From Candidatus Mediterraneibacter surreyensis (GTDB lineage: Bacteria > Bacillota > Clostridia > Lachnospirales > Lachnospiraceae): a stretch of DNA of 64,000 bases. The position numbers and the translations under genes were made by a program. How positions within the stretch are numbered: the stretch's first letter is position 1; each line of letters opens with the position of its first letter. This document shows, piece after piece, positions 33,267-41,231 of this stretch. Under the pieces are notes generated by a model. It did no database searches, was not told the origin of the DNA, and worked only from the letters and a program-made list of their open reading frames with translations. Where the stretch lies: assembly GCA_019118885.1 (NCBI GenBank), contig DWYB01000022.1, forward strand, positions 1-64,000, read 5' to 3'.

Positions 33267-33641
33267 ATGAAGACAAAATACATTGTTGGCTTTTCTGCTG
33301 CTGTTCTGATCATCGGAGCGCTGCTCACAGCCGGATACAGGATATCATATGAACGTGTTATAGAGCGAAATGCCGCTCTGAACAACGAAGTGTCGGATAC
33401 TCGCAGTATCACCGCGGAGGGAGAGGCCGTGGATGAAAACACCGGGGCAGAAGAGGGATACTATCTCTGTGAGATGCAGGGCTTTGTCGTAGTATACCTC
33501 AGTGATAAACAGACGATCTATGAGATGACGGAAATCCCTCTTACGGATCTTCCGGAGGAGGTCCAGCAGGAGATTGCAGCAGGAAAATATATCGCGACAA
33601 AGGAAGAACTGTACGGATTTCTGGAAAATTATTCAAGCTGA
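33267..33641 (+). CDS. BofC-like C-terminal-domain protein
   Basis: A 124-residue protein with an N-terminal hydrophobic segment (about residues 4-23, signal or anchor) and a C-terminal domain, GYYLCEMQGFVVVYLSDKQTIYEMTEIPLTDLPEEVQQEIAAGKYIATKEELYGFLENYSS, that resembles the BofC C-terminal domain of sporulation proteins. In Bacillus BofC controls SpoIVB signalling; spoIVB is at 52715 here. AAAGGATG lies 8 bases before ATG 33267. The match covers only the C-terminal domain, so the role is inferred. Confidence 0.7.
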   Translation: MKTKYIVGFSAAVLIIGALLTAGYRISYERVIERNAALNNEVSDTRSITAEGEAVDENTGAEEGYYLCEMQGFVVVYLSDKQTIYEMTEIPLTDLPEEVQQEIAAGKYIATKEELYGFLENYSS

Positions 33642-33689
33642 CAAACATAAGAAATTATGTGGGAATCCCTTTTCTCCCGGATTGACGGC

Positions 33690-33718
33690 TGGACGAACAG
33701 TGGCAAATAGTGTATAAT
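33690..33718 (+). promoter_or_regulatory. Possible promoter for the DUF896 gene
   Basis: TGGACG (33690-33695), 17 bases and TATAAT (33713-33718) in the 144-bp gap before the gene at 33786. Confidence 0.5.
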
Positions 33719-33785
33719 ACACTCCGGCAAATGGAAATGTAGATCAGGCAGATCACAGTAAGAATAGATAGTGAAAGGATCGGTC

Positions 33786-34007
33786 ATGGACAGACAGAAG
33801 ATAAACAGGATTAATGAACTGTATCGGAAATCAAAAGCAGAGGGGCTTACGGAGGCAGAGCGCAAGGAGCAGAAGATCCTGCGTATGGAATACCTGGAGT
33901 CTGTAAAGAGAAATCTGCGCGTACAGCTGAACAATATCGACATTGAAGAAAAAGACGGAACGGTAGTGAATCTTGGTGAAAAGTACGGAAACAAAGAAGG
34001 AAATTAG
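33786..34007 (+). CDS. DUF896 (YnzC-like) small protein
   Basis: A 73-residue helical protein. INRINELYRKSKAEGLTEAERKEQKILRMEYLESVKRNLRVQLNNIDI is the DUF896/YnzC pattern, a small protein linked to the SOS response in Bacillus but of unknown mechanism. AAAGGA lies before ATG 33786. The last 35 bases overlap the next gene, so expression is coupled. Confidence 0.92.
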   Translation: MDRQKINRINELYRKSKAEGLTEAERKEQKILRMEYLESVKRNLRVQLNNIDIEEKDGTVVNLGEKYGNKEGN

Positions 34008-34572
34008 GGAAAAGTATCGAAAGATCAGGAAGCAGATTCGCCCGGAGACCAGAAAATTTGCTGACGTACAGATAGCAGAACGGCTTTTCAACTATTCAAT
34101 GTATCAGGAAGCACACTTTATCTACTGCTATATGTCTTTCAAAGACGAGGCGGATACGGCATCGATCATAGACAAGTCGCTCAGGCTCGGGAAGCAGGTG
34201 GCCCTCCCAAGAGTCAGCGGCAAGAGAAAGATGGAATTCTTTTTGATCAATGGACAGAAAGATCTGGCTGCAGGATTCATGGGAATAAGAGAACCGGCGG
34301 CACACTGTCTGCCCGCCCCGTCTCCGGCTGAAGATGCGCTTGTCCTGCTGCCGGGACTGGCATTTGACCGAAGCGGGGCAAGACTGGGATATGGAGGCGG
34401 CTTTTACGATGCGTATCTGGCGAAGCATGCCGGCTGCAGAAAAGCGGCCCTTGCATATTCTGTGCAGATCGCGCCGACAATACCGACAGAACCTGCCGAT
34501 GTAAAAACTGATGTGATTATTACAGAAAAGGAGTTGATCATATGCTCCCAGGACTTCCGGGAGATCCGGTAA
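33973..34572 (+). CDS. 5-formyltetrahydrofolate cyclo-ligase
   Basis: A roughly 200-residue enzyme that turns 5-formyl-THF into 5,10-methenyl-THF using ATP. LLPGLAFDRSGARLGYGGGFYDAYL is the family signature, and the N-terminal KEIREKYRKIRKQI carries the nucleotide-binding basic residues. The start is TTG 33973 or GTG 33976; no ATG is available, and both lie inside the end of the DUF896 gene. The next gene overlaps its end by 31 bases. It feeds the one-carbon pool used by the metF/metH genes at 56-60 kb. Confidence 0.92.
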   Translation: MVKSTETKKEIREKYRKIRKQIRPETRKFADVQIAERLFNYSMYQEAHFIYCYMSFKDEADTASIIDKSLRLGKQVALPRVSGKRKMEFFLINGQKDLAAGFMGIREPAAHCLPAPSPAEDALVLLPGLAFDRSGARLGYGGGFYDAYLAKHAGCRKAALAYSVQIAPTIPTEPADVKTDVIITEKELIICSQDFREIR

Positions 34573-34724
34573 TACTTTTAAGCGTCATCAACACAAAACT
34601 GAGAGATTATTATCCTTCATTGGATGCGCTCTGCGATGATATGCAGATCGACAGAAAAGAACTTTCAGACAGACTTGGTATGATCGATTATACATATGAT
34701 GCGGGAAGAAATCAGTTTGTATAA
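34542..34724 (+). CDS. DUF4250-type small protein
   Basis: A 60-residue protein that starts MLPGLPGDPVILLSVINTKLRDYYPSLDALCDDM, the DUF4250 pattern of Clostridia. The short length and a helical C-terminus (IDRKELSDRLGMIDYTYD) suggest a small regulatory or binding protein. AAAGGAG lies 8 bases before ATG 34542, which is inside the preceding cyclo-ligase gene. Function unknown. Confidence 0.82.
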   Translation: MLPGLPGDPVILLSVINTKLRDYYPSLDALCDDMQIDRKELSDRLGMIDYTYDAGRNQFV

Positions 34725-34784
34725 TAAAAAGTACTTGCAAGAATAATTTTATTATAAGTAGATTACATAAGAATGGAAGGTAAT

Positions 34785-36230
34785 ATGGAGAATTTATACA
34801 GCACTGCCGAACAAAACGGGAATATTCCAGCAACGGAACCGGAACGGCAGTATTATTTTATTGATAAAGCACGAAAATTATTGGAACAGAGGAGCAAAGA
34901 TGCGGGACGTCCTCTGACTTTCTGCGTTACGACTTTCGGATGCCAGATGAATGCGCGCGACTCGGAAAAGCTGGTCGGAATTCTTGAACAGATCGGATAT
35001 GTTGAAGAAAGCGACGAAGAGAAGGCAGACTTTGTCATTTATAATACGTGCACGGTACGCGAGAATGCAAATCAGCGAGTTTACGGACGGCTAGGTCAGT
35101 TGGGCAGGATTAAGAAAAAGAATCCGCATATGATGATCGCCCTTTGCGGCTGTATGATGCAGGAGCCGGAAGTTGTCGAAAAACTGAAGAAAAGTTACCG
35201 TTTTGTCGACCTGATTTTTGGAACACACAATATCTATAAATTTGCAGAGCTTCTTGAGACGCATATGGAGTCCGGGCGAATGGTGATCGACATCTGGAAA
35301 GATACGGACAAGATCGTGGAAGATCTGCCGGTGGAGAGAAAGTACCCCTTTAAGTCCGGAGTCAATATTATGTTCGGATGCAATAACTTCTGCAGCTATT
35401 GTATCGTGCCCTATGTCCGCGGCAGAGAAAGAAGCCGTGATCCGAAAGCAATCATACGCGAGATTGAGAAACTTGTAGCCGATGGCGTAGTCGAAGTCAT
35501 GCTCCTTGGGCAGAATGTGAATTCTTATGGGAAGACACTGGAAGATCCGATCACGTTCGCTCAGTTACTGCAGGAGATCGAGAAGATTGACGGTCTGGAA
35601 CGTATCCGTTTCATGACCTCACATCCGAAAGATCTCTCGGATGAACTGATCCGTGTTATGGCAGAGTCGAAGAAGATCTGCCGTCACCTGCATCTTCCGG
35701 TGCAGTCGGGAAGTAACAGGATACTTGAGAAGATGAACCGCAGATACACGAAAGAGGGATATCTGGATCTGGCAAAACGTATTAAAAGTGCAATACCGGA
35801 TATTTCTTTGACTACGGACATTATCGTAGGGTTTCCAGGGGAGACGGAAGAAGATTTTCAGGAGACTCTGGATGTAGTCAGAAAAGTTCGCTACGACAGT
35901 GCGTTTACTTTTATCTATTCAAAACGTACGGGTACTCCTGCCGCTGTGATGGAAGATCAGGTGCCGGAAGACGTGGTAAAAGACAGGTTCAACAGACTGC
36001 TCAAAGAAGTCCAGGATATCTCAGCCGAAGTGTGCGCTGCCCATGAAGGGACCGTACAGACCGCGCTGGTAGAATCCATAAACGATCACGACAGCAGCCT
36101 GGTGACAGGCCGTCTTAGCAACAACCTGCTCGTTCACTTCCCCGGAGACGCCTCCATGATCGGAAAATTTTATCAGGTGAGGCTGAATGAGTGCAGGGGG
36201 TTCTACTATATTGGGGAACAAATAAAATAA
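34785..36230 (+). CDS. miaB: tRNA-2-methylthio-N6-dimethylallyladenosine synthase
   Basis: A 481-residue radical-SAM enzyme that adds the methylthio group to A37 of tRNAs reading U-starting codons. The N-terminal UPF0004 domain has its three cysteines in FGCQMNARDSE, NTCTVRENA and CGCMMQE; the radical-SAM motif is CNNFCSYC; a TRAM domain ends the protein. GGAAGG sits just before ATG 34785; an ATG at 34773 lacks a site. Its stop codon sits at the left edge of the structured element at 36229-36910. Confidence 0.95.
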   Translation: MENLYSTAEQNGNIPATEPERQYYFIDKARKLLEQRSKDAGRPLTFCVTTFGCQMNARDSEKLVGILEQIGYVEESDEEKADFVIYNTCTVRENANQRVYGRLGQLGRIKKKNPHMMIALCGCMMQEPEVVEKLKKSYRFVDLIFGTHNIYKFAELLETHMESGRMVIDIWKDTDKIVEDLPVERKYPFKSGVNIMFGCNNFCSYCIVPYVRGRERSRDPKAIIREIEKLVADGVVEVMLLGQNVNSYGKTLEDPITFAQLLQEIEKIDGLERIRFMTSHPKDLSDELIRVMAESKKICRHLHLPVQSGSNRILEKMNRRYTKEGYLDLAKRIKSAIPDISLTTDIIVGFPGETEEDFQETLDVVRKVRYDSAFTFIYSKRTGTPAAVMEDQVPEDVVKDRFNRLLKEVQDISAEVCAAHEGTVQTALVESINDHDSSLVTGRLSNNLLVHFPGDASMIGKFYQVRLNECRGFYYIGEQIK

Positions 36231-36244
36231 ATTTGTGTTTGTTG
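36229..36244 (+). repeat. Left terminal inverted repeat
   Basis: AAATTTGTGTTTGTTG, starting at the last two bases of the miaB stop codon. It is perfectly complementary to 36895-36910 and marks one end of the structured region. Confidence 0.75.
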
Positions 36245-36295
36245 TATAGATTATTCTGTTAAAAATAGAAAAACTGCAGGGCCTGAATTACGGGC

Positions 36296-36482
36296 GCTGA
36301 GGGAAGCGGATACTGTAACGCCATGCCGGCCCGCTTCACCTCATCCCCTGGAATCCCTGTAACAAAAAAGGAAATGCTCGTCCATTGGAACTTGCATTTC
36401 CTTTTTCTAACAGGGAGAACCAGGTGTATTCGGAACGCTCCTGCCTTAATGCATGGCTGATACAGTATCCGCTTCTCTCAGC
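36296..36482 (+). ncRNA. Structured element, copy A (unassigned RNA candidate)
   Basis: A 22-bp closing stem (36296-36317 with 36461-36482, one G-U pair), a 7-bp stem GCCATGC/GCATGGC (36320-36326 with 36451-36457), a CCTGG/CCAGG pairing, CCCTGT/ACAGGG and a 13-bp apical hairpin (36365-36377 with 36394-36406). The single-stranded blocks CCGGCCCGCTTCACCTC and TTCGGAACGCTCCTGCCTT are shared with copy B. There is no coding frame of note. Transcript strand is inferred from the layout of the two copies. I do not recognise the RNA family. Confidence 0.6.
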
Positions 36483-36544
36483 TGGCGTATCAGACATCAG
36501 TTTTTTGATTATCTACAGTGTATCCTATAAACAAACATTCTTAA

Positions 36545-36596
36545 AAACGGGAAGAAATGGGAGCTTTATCGAACAAGCTCCGGTCTCTTCCCGTTT
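36545..36596. terminator. Terminator-like hairpin between the two structured copies
   Basis: AAACGGGAAGA (36545-36555) pairs with TCTTCCCGTTT (36586-36596), with an inner GGAGCTT/AAGCTCC stem. On the minus strand it is followed by TTTTT. It lies where two convergent transcripts from copies A and B would meet. Confidence 0.6.
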
Positions 36597-36661
36597 CTAT
36601 GAGTATTTGTTCAGAGATTGTTGCGATTATCGGATGGAAAATCTATCGATTGGATGAACCA

Positions 36662-36845
36662 GCAAAAAGACGGAACTGCATGAGCCATGCGTGAAGGCAG
36701 GAGCGTTCCGAAAAGCATTTGTTCTGGATGTTAGGCGAAAGAAAATGGGAGTTCCAATGAATGAGCATTTTCTTTCGCCGTTACATCCATTCAAATCTTT
36801 GAGGTAGAGCAGGCCGGCATGGCGATGCAGTTTCGTCTTTTTTGC
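36662..36845 (-). ncRNA. Structured element, copy B (inverted copy of A)
   Basis: Read on the minus strand this repeats copy A: a closing stem of about 20 bp (36825-36845 with 36662-36681), GCCATGC/GCATGGC, an ATTTG/CAAAT pairing, GGATGT/ACATCC and an apical hairpin (GCGAAAGAAAATG-type). Stems have different bases from A but the same pairing, while the loops CCGGCCTGCTCTACCTC and TTCGGAACGCTCCTGCCTT are nearly identical. The closing stem has one A-C mismatch and one bulged base in this orientation. The strand is inferred from homology to A. Confidence 0.6.
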
Positions 36846-36855
36846 GTCCTCTAAA

Positions 36856-36875
36856 CGATGTAATATTTTACATCG
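36856..36875. repeat. Small palindromic hairpin
   Basis: CGATGTAA and TTACATCG around TATT. It lies at the 5' side of copy B, between its closing stem and the right terminal repeat. Copy A has no obvious counterpart. Confidence 0.5.
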
Positions 36876-36894
36876 GAACATTATATAATCTCTG

Positions 36895-36910
36895 CAACAA
36901 ACACAAATTT
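36895..36910 (-). repeat. Right terminal inverted repeat
   Basis: CAACAAACACAAATTT, the exact complement of 36229-36244. A TATAAT-like sequence lies just inside it in copy B orientation, so the repeat may belong to a promoter as well as to an element end. Confidence 0.75.
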
Positions 36911-36917
36911 TTTAAGC

Positions 36918-36943
36918 ATATTTTCATCTCCTCCACATATATT
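36918..36943 (+). promoter_or_regulatory. Possible sigma-E promoter of the spoIIIA operon
   Basis: ATA (36918-36920) and CATATATT (36936-36943) with a 15-base gap, near the loose sigma-E pattern. spoIIIA is a sigma-E operon in Bacillus. Spacing is a little short, so this is tentative. Confidence 0.3.
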
Positions 36944-36962
36944 GTGTAAAGAGGTGGACAAG

Positions 36963-37919
36963 ATGGAAAGAAGTGATAGAAGACAGAAAACAGGAAGAGG
37001 GGAACAGATACTGAGTATTCTGGCCAAAAGTATAAGAAAGATCATACAGGAAGATGAACCGGATTTCAGAAAGCTGCAGGAAATACGACTTCGGACAGGA
37101 CAGCCGGTCCGGGTCATATACAGCAACAGGGAGAGGGTTTTGCCGTCGGAGACGGCTCCGCATATGGTTACTAAAGAAGAAATGAGGGAGACAATGGACT
37201 ATATCAGCCATTACTCCCTCTATGCATTTGAAAATGAGTTGAAGCAGGGGTTTCTCACGATCGAAGGAGGGCACAGAGTAGGCGTGGCGGGGAAAGTGAT
37301 TATGGAAGAAGAGAAAGTAAAGAACATTCAGTACATATCATCTGTCAATATCAGAATATCTCATGAGGTGATCGGCTGTGCGGACAATCTGCTCCCGTAT
37401 ATCACGAAGAATAAGCAGGTATGCCATACCCTGATCATATCTCCGCCATGCTGTGGAAAGACGACGCTGATCCGGGATCTGATCCGGCAGATATCGGACG
37501 GGAATCAATATGTAAAGGGATGTTCTGTGGGGGTGGTGGATGAGCGTTCGGAACTGGGCGGATGTTATCTTGGAATCGCGCAGAATCATCTGGGATCCAG
37601 GACGGATATTCTGGACTGCTGCCCGAAAGCGGAAGGGATGATCATGTTGATTCGCTCTATGGCTCCTCAGGTGATCGCTGTCGATGAGATCGGAAGCCGG
37701 GAAGATATACATGCTGTCGAATATGCGATGCAATGTGGATGTAAGCTGATAGCGAGCGTACACGGCCTGGATATGGAAGAAGCGAAAAACAAGCCTGTGC
37801 TCGGAGAATTAATCCGGCGGAGGATGTTCGAACGGTATGTGGTTCTCGGAAACGGTGAACATCCGGGAGTGATCCGGGGAATCTATGATGAGCGGGGGAG
37901 TGTTCTGTGCAGAGAGTGA
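36963..37919 (+). CDS. spoIIIAA: Stage III sporulation protein AA, ATPase
   Basis: A 318-residue secretion-type ATPase of the SpoIIIA-SpoIIQ channel that links mother cell and forespore. The Walker A is PPCCGKTTLIRDL, with VVDERSELGG, the Walker B region QVIAVDEIGS and ASVHGLDMEEA. GAGGTG lies just before ATG 36963; a TTG at 36942 would be longer without a good site. First of eight genes in canonical order. Confidence 0.95.
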   Translation: MERSDRRQKTGRGEQILSILAKSIRKIIQEDEPDFRKLQEIRLRTGQPVRVIYSNRERVLPSETAPHMVTKEEMRETMDYISHYSLYAFENELKQGFLTIEGGHRVGVAGKVIMEEEKVKNIQYISSVNIRISHEVIGCADNLLPYITKNKQVCHTLIISPPCCGKTTLIRDLIRQISDGNQYVKGCSVGVVDERSELGGCYLGIAQNHLGSRTDILDCCPKAEGMIMLIRSMAPQVIAVDEIGSREDIHAVEYAMQCGCKLIASVHGLDMEEAKNKPVLGELIRRRMFERYVVLGNGEHPGVIRGIYDERGSVLCRE

Positions 37920-38425
37920 TAGGGGGGATTCTGATTTTGACGGCAACGACCGGGGCAGGATATGTTTACTCCAAAGAGCTAAAAGCCTACCTGAAAAAGA
38001 TGCTGTATCTGCGATATATATTCAGTCTGATAAAAGGAGAGATCGCATATACTCATGCACCGCTGCCGGAGATCTTTAAAGAAGTGGGCAGAAGGATAAA
38101 GAATCCTTTTAGCACGTGGCTTCTGGAAACAGCAAAGACAATGGAAAAGAGAGAGGAAACGGGATTCGCCAGAGCCTGGAGCCGCTGTGTCGACAAGTAT
38201 TTAAAAGAGCTGGGATTAAAGCGTGAACATTCGATTTTCATAAAAGAGGCGGGCACGTTTCTGGGCAGCCTGGAGAGCGATACGCTGGATCATACACTCC
38301 AGATGTACTTGAACCGGATGGATCTGGAAATCGAGAAGATCAGAGAAAATCTTGCGGCAAAAACAAGGATCGGAAGCTGCCTCGGCGTAATGAGCGGAGT
38401 ATTCCTGATTGTGATTCTGCTCTGA
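37907..38425 (+). CDS. spoIIIAB: Stage III sporulation protein AB
   Basis: A 172-residue protein with a membrane segment at each end: an N-terminal segment (VIGGILILTATTGAGYVYS), a helical soluble middle (KELKAYLKKMLYLRYIFSLIKGEIAYTHAPLPEIF is the SpoIIIAB signature) and a C-terminal hydrophobic segment. It starts with GTG 37907 inside the end of spoIIIAA. Component of the sporulation channel. Confidence 0.93.
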   Translation: MQRVIGGILILTATTGAGYVYSKELKAYLKKMLYLRYIFSLIKGEIAYTHAPLPEIFKEVGRRIKNPFSTWLLETAKTMEKREETGFARAWSRCVDKYLKELGLKREHSIFIKEAGTFLGSLESDTLDHTLQMYLNRMDLEIEKIRENLAAKTRIGSCLGVMSGVFLIVILL

Positions 38426-38438
38426 GTTGGGAGGAGAC

Positions 38439-38633
38439 ATGGATATTAATCTTATCTTTCGAATAGCAGCGGTAGGGATACTCGTATCAATTTTGAGCCA
38501 GGTGTTAAAACACAGCGGCAGAGAAGAACAGGCTTTCCTGGCAAGCCTTGCAGGGCTGATCCTGGTACTGTCATGGGTTCTTCCTTATATTTACGATCTG
38601 TTCCAGACGATCCGTCAGTTGTTTGCCTTATAG
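38439..38633 (+). CDS. spoIIIAC: Stage III sporulation protein AC
   Basis: A 64-residue membrane protein with two helices, MDINLIFRIAAVGILVSILSQVLKHSGREEQAFLASLAGLILVLSWVLP. GGGAGGAG precedes ATG 38439. Small size and order between AB and AD fit SpoIIIAC. Confidence 0.93.
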   Translation: MDINLIFRIAAVGILVSILSQVLKHSGREEQAFLASLAGLILVLSWVLPYIYDLFQTIRQLFAL

Positions 38634-38651
38634 CGGACAGGAGGGAAAAAG

Positions 38652-39038
38652 ATGACTATGATACAGGCAGGGATCATCGGAGTAGTAGGGGCGGTCCTGG
38701 CAATACAGTTAAAGGCCGGAAAATCAGAGTACGGCATCTATATCTGTGTGGCGACAGGAGTGATTCTGTTTGCGATGATCATAGACAGGCTGGCAGTTTT
38801 TATTAATACACTCGAACAGATTACTTCATATATCGATCTGGACTCAGGCTATCTTTCCACTATGTTCAAAATGATCGGTATCACATATATTGCGGAATTT
38901 TCCTCCGGTATCTGTAAAGACGCCGGATATCAGACGCTTGCAGGGCAAATTGAGATATTCGGGAAACTGACGATACTGATACTGGGGCTTCCGGTACTGC
39001 TGGCTCTGCTGCAGACAATCCAGGAGTTTTTGTCATGA
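38652..39038 (+). CDS. spoIIIAD: Stage III sporulation protein AD
   Basis: A 128-residue four-helix membrane protein (IQAGIIGVVGAVLAIQLKAGKSEYGIYICVATGVILF...LDSGYLSTMFKMIGITYIAEFSSGICKDAGY). It overlaps spoIIIAE by four bases. Confidence 0.93.
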   Translation: MTMIQAGIIGVVGAVLAIQLKAGKSEYGIYICVATGVILFAMIIDRLAVFINTLEQITSYIDLDSGYLSTMFKMIGITYIAEFSSGICKDAGYQTLAGQIEIFGKLTILILGLPVLLALLQTIQEFLS

Positions 39039-40222
39039 GAGGGAAAAAAGCTCAGTTTCTGTTTACGATACTGCTGGTACTGATCGTATTCGGCCTTGGA
39101 ACCAGAATTGTAAATGCGGCAGAGGAGGATGAAAGTGAGATTTCGGAACAGGAGCTGGATATTCTACAGGAAGAAGTGCAGGATGCTCTGATGGCGGAAT
39201 TTGATTTCGACGAGATAGAAAAAAGTCTGAACCAGATGTTTCCGCAGGAGAAAATCACTTTCAGCGAGGTGCTATCGTCATTGCTGTCAGGTGATATGGA
39301 GAATACCCTGCACGTGTTTTTCCGGTTCCTTGCCGATCAGGTGTTTTATGAATTTGATTATAACAGAAGAAGTCTTGTATATATGCTCTTGACTGCACTG
39401 ACCGCGGCCATATTCAGTAATTTCGCCGGAGCGTTCCGGAGCAGACAGATAGCGGATATCAGTTTTTATGTGATGTATATGCTGCTGATCACATTATGTC
39501 TTACAGCCTTTCAGACATCAGCAGCAGGTCTGGAAGAGAAATTGGATTCTCTTGTCGGCTTTATGAGAGTGCTGTGTCCGAGCTATTTCCTTGCGGTTGC
39601 TCTGACTTCGGGCAGTGTGACATCACTTTTTTTCTATAACGTTATTCTTTTCCTGATTTATGTGATAGAACTGGTGATTGTCCGCTTTCTGCTTCCGGTT
39701 GTAAATATTTACATTATGGTGAGAGTGCTTGGCAATCTGACCGGGGAAGATTTTCTTTCCGAACTGGCGGATCTGATAAAAAAGATCGTATCCTGGATAT
39801 TAAAGACTCTTCTTGTCTGTGTGGTCAGCATTAATGTGATCCAGGGCCTCCTGGCCCCTGCGATCGACGCAGTTAAGCGCAGTGCCATTACCCGGACTGC
39901 AGAGGCGCTGCCCTGGGTGGGAAACGCCATCGGAGGAGCGGCAGAGGTGGTGCTGGGTACGGCTGTCCTGATTAAGAACGGGATTGGTATGGCGGGAGCG
40001 CTGATCTCCATTTCAATCTGCGCTGTTCCGATCCTGCAGATGCTTGTTATGGCATTTCTTTATAAGCTTGCTGCGGCAGTTGTGCAGCCGGTATCAGACA
40101 AGAGAATAACTACTTGTATCAGCGGAGTCAGCGAGGGATATGAAATCATGGTAAAGGTTATATTTACAGCTGGTATGCTCTTTCTGCTCACTATAGCTAT
40201 TGTTGCCGCATCTACTTCATGA
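39035..40222 (+). CDS. spoIIIAE: Stage III sporulation protein AE
   Basis: A 395-residue polytopic membrane protein. After a signal-like N-terminus and an acidic stretch (EEDESEISEQELDILQEEVQDAL), about eight helices follow, with VRVLGNLTGEDFLSELADLIKKIVSWILKTLLVCVVSINVIQGLLAP as the family core. ATGA overlap with spoIIIAD. Confidence 0.93.
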   Translation: MRGKKAQFLFTILLVLIVFGLGTRIVNAAEEDESEISEQELDILQEEVQDALMAEFDFDEIEKSLNQMFPQEKITFSEVLSSLLSGDMENTLHVFFRFLADQVFYEFDYNRRSLVYMLLTALTAAIFSNFAGAFRSRQIADISFYVMYMLLITLCLTAFQTSAAGLEEKLDSLVGFMRVLCPSYFLAVALTSGSVTSLFFYNVILFLIYVIELVIVRFLLPVVNIYIMVRVLGNLTGEDFLSELADLIKKIVSWILKTLLVCVVSINVIQGLLAPAIDAVKRSAITRTAEALPWVGNAIGGAAEVVLGTAVLIKNGIGMAGALISISICAVPILQMLVMAFLYKLAAAVVQPVSDKRITTCISGVSEGYEIMVKVIFTAGMLFLLTIAIVAASTS

Positions 40223-40256
40223 ATGATCATGGGCATGGCAGAAAGGAGGAGATAAC

Positions 40257-40622
40257 TTGTTTCAGCAGATATACGGGTGGATTCAGAATATTACGGTATA
40301 TCTTATTGTCACGGCAGCCGTGATGCATGCGATACCCGGAAAAGATTACGGAAGATATATACGCTTTTTTTCCGGACTTATCCTGATCCTCCTGCTGGCA
40401 ACCCCAATCCTGAATCTTACGGATATGAAGGTCAGATTTGATACTCTTTATAGAAACAGCGAATATGAGCTGGATAGACAGGAAATCGAGAAAGCAGAAG
40501 AATTCTATATAAATTCCGGACTGTCCTCATATATGCAGGCAGAGGAAAAAGATGATCCGGATGATAAAATCCGTGAGGATACTCAGATCAATGTGGGGGA
40601 GATAGAGATTGGACGTGAATAA
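40257..40622 (+). CDS. spoIIIAF: Stage III sporulation protein AF
   Basis: A 121-residue protein with two N-terminal helices and a soluble tail. It starts with TTG 40257, placed after AAAGGAGGAG; no ATG is available. The tail is acidic (ERKAEEFYINSGL-like). It overlaps spoIIIAG by 14 bases. Confidence 0.88.
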   Translation: MFQQIYGWIQNITVYLIVTAAVMHAIPGKDYGRYIRFFSGLILILLLATPILNLTDMKVRFDTLYRNSEYELDRQEIEKAEEFYINSGLSSYMQAEEKDDPDDKIREDTQINVGEIEIGRE

Positions 40623-41208
40623 ATGGAAAGAGCGGCTCCAGAGCCTGTGGGCGGGAGAGAAGCTTCCGAAAAAGAATCATCTGTTGATCCTGTTCCTTAT
40701 CGGCATGCTTTTATTCGTTGCTGTTTTTCCGTTTCCGACGTCAAACAGATCAGAGGAAGCAGAGAGTGGAGAGGAGGCATCCATTATAAGTCAGGATAGT
40801 GGAATAATGGGGGAATATGAAGCATATCTTGAAGAGAGAACTGCGGATATCTTAAGACAGGTTGACGGAGTAGGCGAAGTGACGGTGATGATCACTCTGA
40901 AATCAGGCAGTCAGAAGATCATAGAGAAGGATCAGTCAAGTACGGCACAGACTACGGAAGAAGCGGACAGTACCGGAGGCACCCGTTCCGTGGAAGATAC
41001 TTCATCCGATAAAACAAGTATTTACGAACAGAATTCAGACGGATCTTCCACACCATATGTAAGCAAAGAAATGACGCCGGAGATCGAGGGGGTGGTAGTG
41101 ATCGCGGACGGAGGAGACAATGCAGTAGTAGTCGAGAGTATTACTGAGGCGGTTCAGGCATTATTTGGCGTTGAGGCGCATAAGATTAAAATAATGAAAC
41201 GGGCTTGA
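40609..41208 (+). CDS. spoIIIAG: Stage III sporulation protein AG
   Basis: A 199-residue bitopic protein: a cytoplasmic N-terminus, one helix near 24-43 and an extracytoplasmic domain with EAYLEERTADILRQVDGVGEVTVMITLKSGSQKIIEKD and EGVVVIADGGDNAVVVESITEAVQALFGVEAHKIKIMK, a ring-forming fold of the channel. The start is TTG 40609 or GTG 40615, inside the end of spoIIIAF. Confidence 0.93.
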   Translation: MDVNKWKERLQSLWAGEKLPKKNHLLILFLIGMLLFVAVFPFPTSNRSEEAESGEEASIISQDSGIMGEYEAYLEERTADILRQVDGVGEVTVMITLKSGSQKIIEKDQSSTAQTTEEADSTGGTRSVEDTSSDKTSIYEQNSDGSSTPYVSKEMTPEIEGVVVIADGGDNAVVVESITEAVQALFGVEAHKIKIMKRA

Positions 41209-41231
41209 TACATAGAAGGAGGATGGAGAAA

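Noticed and set aside
36385..36657. 90-codon frame within the structured region
   Set aside because: It crosses the arms of the inverted repeats and has no ribosome site; the sequence is better explained by stem-loops.
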